A DNA stretch of 64,000 nt from Emydura subglobosa. Lineage: Eukaryota > Chordata > Testudines > Chelidae. Both the position numbers and the translations under genes were made by a program. The stretch is from the NCBI GenBank assembly GCA_007922225.1, contig ML680098.1, positions 2,852,001-2,916,000 of the forward strand, given 5' to 3'. Shown here one piece after another: positions 46,501 through 58,060 of the stretch. The notes under the pieces were generated by a model that was not told the DNA's origin, ran no database searches, and saw only the letters and a list, made by a program, of their open reading frames with translations. Position 1 is the stretch's first letter, and every line of letters begins with the position of its first letter.

Positions 46501-49458
46501 TATCCTATCTGCCTAGCTAAGGAACAGGCTTGCAAGTGTCTTTTTACCTTTAGTCTTGTTGAAAGTATAAGTGATAAAGCTTACTCTGTTCCTTAACGCA
46601 TGAGAAGTTGCTATTAACTCTATTTTATATCAGAGATTTTTTTACAGCCTCGATTCAAGAGGATATTTTTGAAATAGACCATAGAAGCTCCGAAGCTAAA
46701 CTTCATGAAGCTTGTTTAAGGGAAAGTAGTGTTTTACTCTTTTGTCTTTGGCTAATCATGCATTATCCAGCAAATAAATGTAATGGTTCTTGATGGCTTG
46801 TATCATATAAGATTTCCTTAAGTTTTCCAGAAAATGATTTCTACAAGTGAATCTACATCTACCTGGGAAGCAGTGTTTGCTACTCTGGTAAATTGAGCAC
46901 AATATCACTCATGTTACAAGGGTTAAGAGCACTTCTTGCAGCATGCTAGGGAGGATTAGTCTTCCAAGCCTCCTGTGGGAACTGACCAAGTAAGGAGGCT
47001 TTCCTGTTAAGAACATTGGAAAGCTTTCAAAGAAATCCTCATTTGTTTTTCATCATTGTCATGTTCTGTAAGCTCACGTGGTGGGATGCATTCTTGCTAA
47101 GAATAAACTCTGAACTGTATTTGAAAATCAAGGTAATTCTTAAAATCAGCATCAGCATGTCTGAGGAGTGACTTGACATTAATGTAAAATATCCTCATTT
47201 GTTATGTACTTCTCCATGTCTACAGTTTAATGCCAAGCAATTCGAATATGGCTATCATGCAGACATTTTTAGCATTTATTTAAACTGATTTAGTAAGATC
47301 CTTGCTACTTCAAAGCAATTTAAAAGCATGGATGAGTTGGGAGTACATCTGACAATGACGTTGGACCATCTCCATAATTACCAGTACTGCAAATGTTCTG
47401 TTTTCAGTAATATGGTGGCTGACACAAAGTTAAAATTGATTATCTTAATTAAACATTTTAGGTTGTGGTATTGAATGCAAGGCTGCTATGATGAAAAGTG
47501 GGGGGCGGGCACCAAGATCCTTCTAGATACTTTACAAGCAGGCAGAAGAATAAGATTTCCCATAATAAGATGACTAGTAGTATTTAAAAATTAATTTGTT
47601 TTTAGAAATCACTAGGAAATTACCAGGGAGAATGATCTGATATTTTTCTGATATGGTATTAACTTGCAATGACACACAAATTTTGCAGAACGGAGGGCCA
47701 GTAGTGATTTTGCAAGGACCACACTTAATTTTACATAAATTGCATTCTATGTCAATTTGTAATCTGTGATATTTACAGTATCGTAACAAGTAACATGCAT
47801 ACATGTAGCTTTCAATCAGGAGAAACCCCTCCCCACGTGAATTAATTGTTAAGGTTAAAGTCAAACCTCAGTTGACAATTTTACTTTATTTCTTTCCTTT
47901 TGAGCTTATACCTTTATTTCTTATACGAAGAAACATCCAATTAACGCCACACATGCTATAAAACAAATGGGAATTTGTTATACAAACAGACACTAGGTAG
48001 ATTACAGTGCATCATGTAGGCCAATATTTTCATAGTGACTAGGCATGTTGGGAACCAGCCTTAAAAGATTTCCAGAAAGATCAAAGCACTTGTACTTTGG
48101 AAATCAGTCCTGATGGAAGGCTAAGTTCTCATCTTTTGAAATGTTAAGGTAGCATACAGTCCTATGGCTTGTCAAGTAGAAAATGAATTGACTAAAACAG
48201 ATAATGAAGGGTTATAAATGGTCACAAACCAACAACAGGTAGGCACAGGTAAAAGCAGTTGCTTTCAGTGCCATACTCCATCCTGAACTTGGAGCGTTGC
48301 AGGACTTTGTTCGGCACAGGGAATAGCTATATGGGTTGCTTGGAATATTAACTTCTCCCCTGCCCTTTGTGAACCCCCATCAGAAGGGGTACTGAGTGGG
48401 GGAGAAGGCTGATCACTGAGTCATTCTGTCAGTTGTCCAGGGAATGGAAGGAAGAGCGGTGGAGAACCATGGCAACTAGGGACTTCAATTGCGTTTGGAG
48501 GCTTGATGTTTATAGACTAGGTGTCTGTTGTCCAGTGATAAGTGTAAGATACTCCATCCACTTGAATAAACTGGTGCTTGAAGTGAATGCAGATAAAACG
48601 GTGGCATGCTTACAAAATTTATGGTAATTTAAGCTCTAAACTCCTTTCCCACCAAATCCACCCCTCTAAAAGAGATTATAAAGTAGCAGGATTATGGCAG
48701 AACTGCTTGTAGGCTCTCAATCTAAGCACTGGCACCAGCCTGCTACCCAGTGGACAGTAGGTGTTAGAAACTAAATTTTTATTTGTGCAGCTTTATATGT
48801 AACATCCCTCCTCTGTGCATTTTCTGTGGGCCAAATCATCCCCTTTTCACAATGTTCTGAATGCAACTAACAAGGACAAATAATGGTAAGAAAATATGCA
48901 GGTCACAGCAAGTGTACCTTAGTGACTGACGGAGATCATGTAACTCACAAAGCAAAGGGGGCTGTTTTTTTCCTCCCTCTCCCCCCTTATTTTTTCTCTA
49001 CTATTCTCTCTTTTTGCTTTTTATTGAAAAGGCTGCCTTCTGGTCTTCAGATGATTCACAAGAAAATTCCAGTGACCTAGATCTTCTAAAAAGCTTTATT
49101 GTAAAATCTTGTCAATATAAATGACTACCAGCAACTAATGTTTTAGAAAAGTCCATTGCACTCTAGCACAGTTGTTGCTATGGAGAGGTGAGCGGTTCCT
49201 GTTTTTTTTTCCTTTGCACCTGCCTGATTCAATTTACTGTCTGTCCTTCCTCCTCCCTGCCCCCATGTAACTGAAAAGTGGCTAGGAAATTAACTACTTT
49301 CTCTGATTATAAATGCCCAGTGATTTCCCACTTATCACCTTATAATCCAATGCTGTGTCAGAGTACACAGTGGGGTGATAGGAACTGTAGAATCTGTATC
49401 CTGGCTCTTGAATTAATCTCCTTGGCCTAGTGTATGTCCCTAAACCCGTCTGTGTTCC
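46501..49458 (+). other. Intron 1 stretch without recognised features
   Basis: AT-rich, repeat-poor sequence. The part around 47220-47460 is complex, with paired TAATTA/TTAATTAAAC words, and could hold a conserved element. No gene is recognised. Confidence 0.5.
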
Positions 49459-49628
49459 AGGTAACATAGGAATTGATACTGGATCAGACCAGAGGTCACC
49501 AATAGCAGCTTCTGTTAAATGTTTCTCAGGGAGGTGCAAGAAACTTTGTGGTTATGGCAATTCCTGTCCCCAAGAAAAATTTACTTTGTCACCTCCAATA
49601 ATTGAAGACTGTCTTAGGCCCTAAAGCA
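49459..49628 (-). mobile_element. CR1-type LINE 3'-end fragment, antisense
   Basis: 'AGGTAACATAGGAATTGATA' and 'CTGGATCAGACCAGAGGTCA', followed by 'AGGTGCAAGAAACTTTG' and 'AATAATTGAAGACTGTCTTA', match the same type of CR1-like 3' tail as the start of the element at 32313, in the same orientation. Truncated. Confidence 0.8.
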
Positions 49629-50611
49629 GCTATCCTTTCAAAAAAAATTTTTTTATGTTTATATTACTATTTTTAAAATATGACAATGTAACACATAAAA
49701 GGGAATGATGTTCTGAACAACTTCATAGAAACACTGTGGGTTACAGTCTGTAAAGCACTTGGAAGATAATTCTAGTCATTTGGTGCTTTATAAAGCAATT
49801 TACTGTTCCATTTTGCATTCACATTGTGATGAAGGATTTTATACTTTAGAGCACAATATTAAGGAATCGATGTTTTAGTATGTAAAATAATTTTACAGTT
49901 TAAAAGTGTGACTGGGGAAGAAGGGTTAGTTTTACTATGAGTGTTTTTTCCCCCTCTTTATTAGGCATGCCAATCAGTCTTAAATGGAAGTGATTGTGAA
50001 ACACCTGAAATAAAGATGGCACAGACAAGCAAATTTCCTGTTAAATGTACTGTACTAGTTCAGGGCTTTGTGTAAGCATCACGTGACTTACAAGAAGAAC
50101 TTAGCACTTGAATGACTAAGTATTTTATGGCTTCTGACAAACCTGACCACACAAGCTTCTAAGAAAAGAACAGTCCCAGAGATAAAGTGTGGCAGATCCA
50201 TGTGATTCTTCAGCTCCTTGGGCAGTTTCTCTTGTGATGTGAAAGGCAATGGGAATGTCGTAAACTGGGTCACTTCCAGTTTTAATCAAACTTTTTAGCT
50301 TCCCCACAGCAAGTGGGAATCCTGCCAAAGTCAGTTTAGTTTGGTGCAGTGAGTTGTGGATAAACAAATGTTTGTCACACTACCCTCTCATCCTGCATAT
50401 TGGGCCTCCGTCAGAAAGTGTTTGCTGAAAAAGAAGTTGAATTAGCTGGTGCCTATGGGGAGGTGGGCAGCAGGCAAGGTGCAGGGAAAAGTAGAGTTTA
50501 ATAACGAAAACTTGCAGCAGGGGGCTAGGAAGAGAGAATTGCTTGATGTCACTGTAGTTCAGAGGGGTAGTGAAAGGAGTATATGGAAGAAGTAGCGGCT
50601 CATTTTGGGCT
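49629..50611 (+). other. Intron 1 stretch without recognised features
   Basis: Non-coding sequence with nothing recognised. Confidence 0.6.
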
Positions 50612-50745
50612 CAGTCCTGCAAAGCGTTAAACCTTCTGTTCTCAGTTCAATAAAGCATTTAACCACATGCTTAACTTTAAACCTGAGACTACTCGTGTGC
50701 TTAAATTTAGCATATGCCTATGGATTGCAGGATTGGAACCAGAGC
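50612..50745. repeat. Palindromic dispersed repeat, long copy
   Basis: It begins 'AGTCCTGCAAAGCGTTAAAC' and ends 'GATTGCAGGATTGGAACC', with 'CATTTAACCACATGCTTAAC' and 'ACTCGTGTGCTTAAATTTAG' between. The two halves are decayed inverse complements. It is the most complete copy of the family in the window. Confidence 0.75.
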
Positions 50746-51167
50746 GCTCAGCATCTTGCAGTGTTGAACCCCTAGTGTCTCTGAAATTAAAGGAGAGCTT
50801 TGAAGATGTTTGTGGGTGTCTGGTTGTTCAAAATTCCTACATCTGAAGCAAACGGATTCATTCAAACCGAGCCTCTTACCTTACTTTAAAGGAGCATGCC
50901 AAAGTAAATGTTTGTTTCATCAAGCAAAGCTTGCTAATTTAGAATGCTTGACCTCTTATGTTATAAAGAACTCAGATGCTATGGCAGATGGGGAGAGTTC
51001 GTAGGTGATTGGAATTTAATTTGGATGTTCTGAATTGAATTACAGATTTAAACCTATTTTAATTTGAATTTCAAGTGTTTTTGTGGACTGGTGTTTTATA
51101 ACTAAAAAAGCCCATGGGAATAGATTCCTTCAACAGGAGTGGCATTAGCAGCGTATGTAGGATTGAC

Positions 51168-51250
51168 TGAGTTTGGGCCAGTTACTTAAGGTCTCTGCAC
51201 TTTAGCTTACCAGTCTGTATAATGGAGATACCTACTCCTGAGTGTGGCCC
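51168..51250 (+). repeat. MIR-like SINE fragment, sense
   Basis: 'GGGCCAGTTACTTAAGGTCT' and 'CTGCACTTTAGCTTACCAGT', then 'CTGTATAATGGAGATACCTA', match the MIR core in sense order. Confidence 0.75.
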
Positions 51251-54200
51251 AGTTCAATATGACATTGATCAGAGGGCTGTGTTTGTGTAAGGGGAGATGA
51301 AGATGGTAGGGGAGCTGTGGTTCTGACAGGTGGCCTGATGGGGGGGCCAGTAACCCTGAAATCCTATTGATCTCAATGTTGTGTAATGTGGATAGACTTT
51401 TGGCCAGCTGGCCATTTGGCAGCAAATCGGCAGTCAGTTGCAGTGGTAACCTTGTTGGCTCTCTGCTTTCACTTTCTTGCAGAAGGAGCAAATCACGTTT
51501 TCCTATTTATATGGTTAGTTTGGGCATAGCTTTTTTTTTTTTTTTTATTATTTGAATGTCTACTCCAAATGCAGCTGATGCCCAGTATTGTGTGGTACTT
51601 GACAATTTGCGGTTAGAGAGACAGAAGAAGAGAAATGTTTTCATTTAATTACTGTGGGAATCCATCTTCTAATCTCATCCCTTTCTGTCTCTTCTTCTCC
51701 CCCCCCCTCCCCCCCCGATCTGTCTCCCTTGATCTGCCATATGGGGTTTTGTGGTATCAGCTGCTTGCACTAAGTACTTGCATGCCAGAGCTGCACTGCC
51801 TGGTGGCTATGTCTGTGATTGGCATTGTTGAGGAATTAGCAGCATTTGACAGTTGGCATTCTCTTTGGATGCATAACTCTCCTCCCCCCCACCATCATTC
51901 TTTCCTAAACTAGGAGAACGAGTCCTACTAAACTCAAATGGATATGACTGTCTCAATGTTGCAGGTCTATGGAGGGCAAAGGAAGGAAATTAGAGTCCAT
52001 TATCTTTCAGGTTTGCTCTTTGAGAATGATAAATCCTGGTATAATCCTGTTCTACGTTGGCTCATAGTTCAGGGACTAAAGGTAATCTTGAGTTTGAGGT
52101 ACTTAAATGGCTGCTATATCACCAGGCCAATAAATAAAAAAGGAAATCTGATAATCAGAGCAAGTCAGAAATGGATGGAGATGGGCATCTTAAAATTCCT
52201 AGTAAAATAGGAAGTGTAGTATATCTCTTAATGCCCCTCCTTTCGCTGTGCAGACTGACGTGCAGGATTAAGGCCTAAATCATGATGTAGAATAGCAAAT
52301 AAGAATTGCCCAAAAATCAGTCCTATTGTGTAACAAAGGAGAAAATTGCTGCTGCTTTGTTCTTTTTCTGTCTTTATTCAGCTATAAAAAGTACAAGTTA
52401 GAGTGTGTGTATAAAAGTCACTGTTCATTTTGGAACTGTGAATATAATGCACTGTGTTTATCAAAATCTGATTATTTCAAATTGTAATCTTGAAATTTGT
52501 GGAAAGAAAAGGTAATTGTTCTGAATCAGTGGCTTGAAAGGAAGTGCAACAAAGTTTTGCACTAAGGGACTAACTTGGAATAGTAGGAAACAAAATGATC
52601 TGTTGAAAGACAAGTAGCAGAAAAGCGTGCTATGGAGTGTACAGTACTTTTACATAAACTTCTTTAACCATCACTTTATTTCATTAACCTTTTTTTACAT
52701 TATATACTTAACTCTGAACACCACAGATGTGCTTGGTTTAATAGACCACTTTTTTGTGATATTGTTGACTCCAAACTATTCAGCAAATTAAAACTTGGTT
52801 TTGAAAAATCTAAGTTCTAATTTGATTTTTTCTTAATAAAGTGCTTCCCATCTTCATTGGAAAAAAATCAAAACAAAAATCACCAAATAGGAATCAGAAC
52901 AGCACTTGCATTTAGTTGATCTCTCCGTGCAAAAATGGAACTGCATGAGCCAATCTGAGAAAAATGTAGTGATATTTTCAATGGAATGTGCACTGTTCCT
53001 TCATGAGTGACCTTTGTGTGTCTCTAATTTAAGATTATCTGTGTAATTTGAGTAAGTGGCCATTGACAAAATTTTAAAAATCTGGAAATTGCAATTTTGA
53101 AATTATTTGCTGTAGAAAAGAGACCAGTTTTGTCAAATACTTCACAAAACATTTACTGGAGGTGGTAATAAAATGCCCAAAAATTCAAAGTTTGTGTAGT
53201 TTTGCCTTTTTGTTCTCTTTCCCACCCCTTTCCAATGAAGCTCTGTCCCTAGCCTTATTTAACAGGAGTAAGTGAGAACAATAGTTTCAGCACTGAATCG
53301 CTTTGAGTAGTCTCAGGCAGTGATAGTTGATAGGAATACAGTAATTCACATAAGATTCTCTTTTGCCAATATGTAAACACTTATCTATTTTAGCCCATTA
53401 GCTAATGGGATAATTCTAACATCATGAAGCACTTATCAAACCGGTAAACTGTGCATACACTTTCTGCCAATTACTGATACTGAATACTAAGGTGACATAA
53501 CTTCCAGACAGTGACCTAATTTCCCATTCAGTGCATTTAAAAACAAACCCTAAACCTGTCAGGTATATATGCTTCAGGTGAGCAGACTCCTAACTTTTCC
53601 ATAGCTATTGTCATAAAGAGTCCTGAGGAGCAATTTTTTCAGGGTGGGGGGTGAAGAGAGTTATGGGGTAGATGACTCCTTCATTCCTGCTAGATGTAGG
53701 CTTTCTGGTGAGAGCATGCCATTTGTCAGATTTTTGCACCTAAGTTCTTGCCTACAGCTATACCGCTCTTTCCTGTTATCTCTAGGAAGAAGTCATGCCT
53801 TACTTAGCTAGGTCAGCTTTGTATATTTCACAAAATGAAAGTCTAATTCTATTAGAGTTTTTTTGGCTGCTTTTTAAATACCGGACTTACTTATTTTGGG
53901 GGTTTCAAATTCAGCCCTTCTGAAGATGAATAAAAATAAGTGGTCAACAAAATGAGATTTTTATCTATTCTTGAAGAATCTACTGTGGATTTTGAGAGAC
54001 AGCCTGTCCTGGCATTTTTCACTCTTTTTGGTTATGTCATTCTTAGAATATCCAGAATGAGAGCTTTGCATCTTTACTTTTTAAAGGAAGGTACAACTAC
54101 GAAGTGTACTTGGTACCAACTTTTCAGGATTGCACTTCTTTCCGGGGGGGGGGGAGAGACATTGCAGCAGATTGAGAGACTGCAGAACAAAATTGCTAGT

Positions 54201-54909
54201 GCTGAAAATATTGGTTGGGCCCATTGGGTAGAAGGTGGTGGTGATTTTGCACCTAACAAGATATATACCAAGCATCATCTAGATGCTTTTGCACCCTGGT
54301 ATCCTTTCTCCCGTGTACGGTTTTTGTTCTTAACGTAAGCCCTGGTACTGCATGTGCGTAAGCAGAGTCTTGCACCTGCATGGACTGCATCAACTTTAAT
54401 GAGGCTCCAGATGCTTTGCATGAATTTGCAGATTTAGGACCTTATGTTTAGGGAAGGGGCCTGTCTCATCATGTGTCATAAACTCCCTAGCATGCATTTA
54501 CGTCTCTATGTATGTGCTAATAAATGCCAAACCCATCATCCATTTTTAACAGTTTCGGAGGAGTTCATGAGGAGTTCTGCTTGAAGATATGTTTCCGAAG
54601 CATATTCATTATATGCAGATCTGTCAGCCCTCCTTAGCCAGGAAAGATGGAGTGTTTCAATCTCAGCCCATACCTAAAGGGGTCAGCTGCCTTTTTTTTT
54701 TTTTTTTCTGAAGACAAATGAGGATGTTTTGGACCATCGGGAAGTCGTGGGTGTGTGTTTAAAAATTTCAGGCTGAGTATTAAATATTACTGTTGAAATG
54801 ATATGCTACTGGGGTGACAGAAAAGTCTGTGGTAACTTTTTTTTATTTTTCGATTTCTCTGCAGTGCTTGTGATTGTAATATTTGAGTGCCTCACGATCA
54901 TTTATTAAC
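51251..54909 (+). other. Intron 1 stretch without recognised features
   Basis: AT-rich, with a C-rich run at 51700-51717, a G10 at about 54145-54154 and T17 at about 54692-54708. The 132-codon + strand frame at 53940-54338 spans the G run and has no recognised domain. Confidence 0.55.
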
Positions 54910-55045
54910 TTATCCTTTTAACTTCCTGGGGCAATAACTTTACAGTTTAGGAAACAGAGGTACAGAAAATAAATGATTGCCATTGGTTGGCTCTGGGAAC
55001 AGAAGTCTGATCTTAGAACCATAAGTCAGCTGCCTTAATCACAAG
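54910..55045 (-). repeat. MIR-like SINE fragment, antisense
   Basis: 'GGGGCAATAACTTTACAGTT', 'TAGGAAACAGAGGTACAGAA' and 'GAACAGAAGTCTGATCTTAG' follow the reverse of a MIR. Confidence 0.75.
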
Positions 55046-55104
55046 AATATCTTTCCTCTCCCATTATCACTGTCACACCTTGCAGAGGTAGTACATTTTA
55101 GCTA

Positions 55105-55309
55105 CAGTAGGACTTCAGAATTACGAACTCACCAGTCAACCACACACCTCATTTGGAACCAGAAGGATGCAACCAGGCAGCAGCAGACGCACACAAAAAA
55201 ACAAATACAGTACAGTACTGTATTAAATGTAAACTAAAAAAGGAAAGTTTTTTTTGTTTTTGTTTTTGTTTTTTTGTTTTTTTTAAATGACAAGGTAGGG
55301 AAACCGTGT
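55105..55309 (+). mobile_element. Tigger/pogo-like element, 5' half
   Basis: It starts after TA with CAGTAGGACTTCAGAATTAC and runs through 'CCAGTCAACCACACACCTC', 'AATACAGTACAGTACTGT' and 'GACAAGGTAGGGAAACCGTG'. It is the same family as 13005-13310 in the opposite orientation. It stops where a foreign block begins and is continued at 56366. Confidence 0.88.
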
Positions 55310-56365
55310 CACACTGGCTGGATTGCAGGGGGAATTTATTTTTTAACATCAATATATCAGAATCCTAATAATTCATGTGAGATATGCCATATCAGGTACA
55401 GTTAGAAAGGCTATAATGTGCTAAGTAAGATGATGATGTTTATGTTCATGTGTTGTATGTGTAATGGAAGTTATGGATATGTTTTTATCTGTATTTCATA
55501 TTGTACTGTGTTTCTGGGCGACATCCCAGACTGGATGGCTGCAGCACTAGCCTGCTTAATGGCCCATGAAGCAGATTCACGGGTACAGTGGGCCCAGAGG
55601 GAGAAGCCAAGGATGTACCTGATGAGTCCCCAGGACTTACTCATGTGACGCTGGACTCCATCTTATTCCTGTAAATTTCCACAAGCAGCATGGCAAAGGC
55701 CAAAGGACAAAAGCCCCACATCGATTCTGTCTTCAGTCACCAGTCCTCACCTACCTCTGAATCAACTCATCTACAACTGAACTGAACTTAAGCTGTGAAA
55801 CCAAGGACTGAGACCCATCCAGGTACTGGATGTATACCAGAGAGACTATACAAGCCTGCAAACTCCACAATTCTACTAGAAACCTGATATGTTTATGGAC
55901 TTTCGAATCAATTTGTATGTAGCTGGTTGCTTTAATCCTTTAACATTTATCTTATTGTTTGTTCCTTTTTTTAATGATAAACCTTTAGTTTCAGTTACTA
56001 AAGGATTGGCTGGCAGCGTGGTATTTTGGGCAATATCCAAACTTGTATTGATCTGGTACTGTGGCTGACTCTTTGGGGTCAGGGGGAAACTTTTTGGTAA
56101 AGAGCATAGAGTTTAAATAACTGGTCTCTTTATTGGACCTAGTGGCTGATTGGGAGCTAGAGACTGAAATGGAGTAAAGGGGGCTGTGTGTATTTGTGTA
56201 CTGGCTTTTTGGTAACCAGTGCGGGGAATCAGAAGCACTGTTTGTGGCTGGTTGGGAAGCCTGAGCTCAGTGTCACCCACAAGTGTTGGGAGAATCTGCT
56301 CTCCTTTTACAGCTTGCCCTGACCTTGGCATTTTCAGGTGGCTGCCCTAGGCATGGACAGGTCAC
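55310..56365. mobile_element. 1.06-kb insertion inside the Tigger-like copy, LTR-like
   Basis: This block separates the two halves of one Tigger-like element. Flanking AAACCGTGT (55301-55309) and AAACTGTGT (56366-56374) may be its target duplication. Its right part contains 'AATGATAAACCTTTAGTTTC' and 'ACTAAAGGATTGGCTGGCAG', phrases I associate with a turtle LTR-like repeat including an ATAAA-type signal. No retroviral protein frame is present. The class is inferred, and the exact ends may shift by a few bases. Confidence 0.55.
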
Positions 56366-56412
<47 letters not shown>

Positions 56413-56531
56413 TTTTTTCATTTAAATTAAGATGGTTAAAAGCAGCATTTTTCTTCTGCATAGTAAAATTTCCAAGGTGTATTACGTCTATGTTCTGTTG
56501 TAAACTTCTTTTTGAAAGAACCACCTTTGTC
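56366..56531 (+). mobile_element. Tigger/pogo-like element, 3' part, with (GT)20
   Basis: After a (GT)n run at 56371-56411 come 'CATTTAAATTAAGATGGTTA', 'AAAGCAGCATTTTTCTTCTG' and 'TTGTAAACTTCTTTTTGAAA'. These are the reverse of sequence in the copy at 13005-13310 and the natural continuation of 55105-55309. The terminal inverted repeat is missing, so the copy is 3' truncated. Confidence 0.85.
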
Positions 56532-56829
56532 CATTAATTTAAATGAAGCTACACCACTTTATGCCAGTTGAAGAACTGGGCCTTAGTTTTTTACGTTAAT
56601 TTTATTGTGTAGTGTGAGGTGTTTTGGGGTGAGGGTGGGAGGGAAGGAAGCTTCTCTTATTTGTCATGTTTTCTTTTTCCTCTTTCAAAAAAGCAATTTT
56701 CTTCTTCTTTTTTTTTTTTTTTTTTTTTCCTTTAATGGGGGCATAAATCCAGTGCTTTAACTCTTAATAACAAGGAGTCTGGAAGAAACAAAACTGAGAG
56801 CATGAGGAGAAAAAAATAGGAAAACAACG

Positions 56830-56861
<32 letters not shown>

Positions 56862-57660
56862 GCACAGCTGCATTCAGCCTAAGGTCAGAAAGTTCTGAGA
56901 CTCGGCTTGGGCCAGGTTGCTGGGGGATGGACTTCATGTCCCAGTGGAAATTCCTTTGTTATACCAGTATTTTTGTAGTTTATAACTAACTCCCTATGCC
57001 CACTCTTTTCTGTGATGGAATTTTTTTGGAGGTGAGGGGAGAAGGAATTCTGTTTGATAGTAAGCTCTTCAAATGGGACCTGTCTTAATGTTTGTTCTTG
57101 TAAATAAAATCTTACTTTCATAATAATAAAAGATCCCAGCTTTCAATATCTTCAGTATCTGCAAAACAATGGATTTATTGAAGCCCAGGCAGGGAAATTA
57201 GTCCTTTAAGCGTGAAAATGGCTTCTTGAGGGTCAGCATATCCTAATCAGGTGCCATGATCAAGTAGCAGCTGCTGTGTCGCAAAAACAAAGTGCTAGAA
57301 GTGTGGACTTCTTTTGGAAGTCTTGAACTATGCCAGACATTCCTGTCTCGTATGGCACCATATGTACTGGGAGAAGTAATTGTTTGGGTAGGGTTTATAG
57401 CTGAATGGGACTGATTAATGAAAAAGGAAGCCTCTCTCCACAGGTATTCCAGTTATTGTGATATCATTCTAGTGATAACTGCTGTAGAAGTTCCTCAGTA
57501 ATTAACCTGCGCTTGTCTTTCTCCAGGAACTCAGCACATGCCTCTGCTTTGTACTTCTGGTCTGACTCATTAAGAGACTGGGACAGATGCTTTCTTGAGG
57601 GATTGAAGGGAAGCTGGCGAGGTGGACAAAGGGAGGGATGGAAGAAAACTAATGTGTTTG
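56532..57660 (+). other. End of intron 1 with homopolymers
   Basis: It contains T21 at 56708-56728 and A28 at 56830-56857 within 150 bp. The rest is non-coding sequence leading to the exon 2 acceptor. Confidence 0.65.
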
Positions 57661-57679
57661 GTTTTTTTTTTTATTCCAG

Positions 57680-57748
57680 GGTCAACTTACAGTGTGCTGT
57701 CCATAATGCCATCTGATTCTGAAAGCAGCAGTTCTCTCAGTAGCATTG
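57680..57748 (+). CDS. DLG5: DLG5 coding exon 2 (69 nt)
   Basis: The exon follows a T-rich tract and ATTCCAG, and is followed by GTGAGT, so both splice sites are consensus. Joined to exon 1 it reads Gly, then STYSVLSIMPSDSESSSSLS and SI, and the last base starts the next codon. This is the serine-rich segment immediately after the CARD in DLG5; the mammalian protein has nearly the same string, with single substitutions. The exon is phase 1 at both ends and a multiple of three, so skipping it would keep the frame. It independently confirms the gene identity of exon 1. Confidence 0.95.
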
Positions 57749-57765
57749 GTGAGTCAAGTATTGTA

Positions 57766-58060
57766 TTTAAAGCTATGTTTGCACTGGCGGCAGCAAAATC
57801 GCCGTCGCCAGATCGATCTCATGATCAATTGAGCTGTCAGTGAGACCCGCTCAATCAATGAGGGAGTCGACTTAATAAGCCCACCTCCTCAACTAGCATA
57901 GCGCTGAGCCGACGGGAACACTTTTCCCGTCGGCTCAGTGCAACGTGCACAGCGCGTAGAAGCAGTCAATGGGAGTTATGCAGACTTCTCTGTGTAGTTT
58001 GCGTAACTCCCATCGACTGCCGCCGAATTTCCGGGTGAGTGTGAACAGGCCTTGTGTGTG
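57766..58060. mobile_element. GC-rich hairpin-rich element next to exon 2 donor
   Basis: A CpG-rich block begins about 17 bases after the exon 2 donor. The ends 'AAAGCTATGTTTGCACTGGC' and 'GTGAGTGTGAACAGGCCTT' are weak inverse complements, as in MITEs with 'AGGCCTGTTCACACT' ends. Inside is an 18-bp stem (57901-57918 with 57924-57941, one mismatch, 5-base loop) built on GAGCCGACGGGAA. A second, imperfect hairpin at about 57962-58020 is built on CAGTCAATGGGAGTTA. The superfamily is not certain. Confidence 0.75.

Larger units (their letters stand above)
470..57679 (+). other. DLG5: DLG5 intron 1 (57,210 bp, phase 1)
   Basis: The intron begins GTGAGT and ends with a T-rich tract followed by ATTCCAG at 57673-57679. 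A plausible branch site, CTAAT with its A at 57652, lies 27 bases before the final G. The interior holds repeats and microsatellites listed separately and long stretches without recognisable coding sequence. Its length is typical of a regulatory first intron in non-avian vertebrates. Confidence 0.9.

Noticed and set aside
53940..54338. 132-codon + strand open frame
   Set aside because: It crosses a G10 run, lacks family similarity, and overlapping frames of similar size exist on the other strand.
55418..55648. 76-codon frame inside the insertion at 55310-56365
   Set aside because: It is too short and matches no retroviral or LINE protein I recognise. The insertion is non-coding as far as can be seen.
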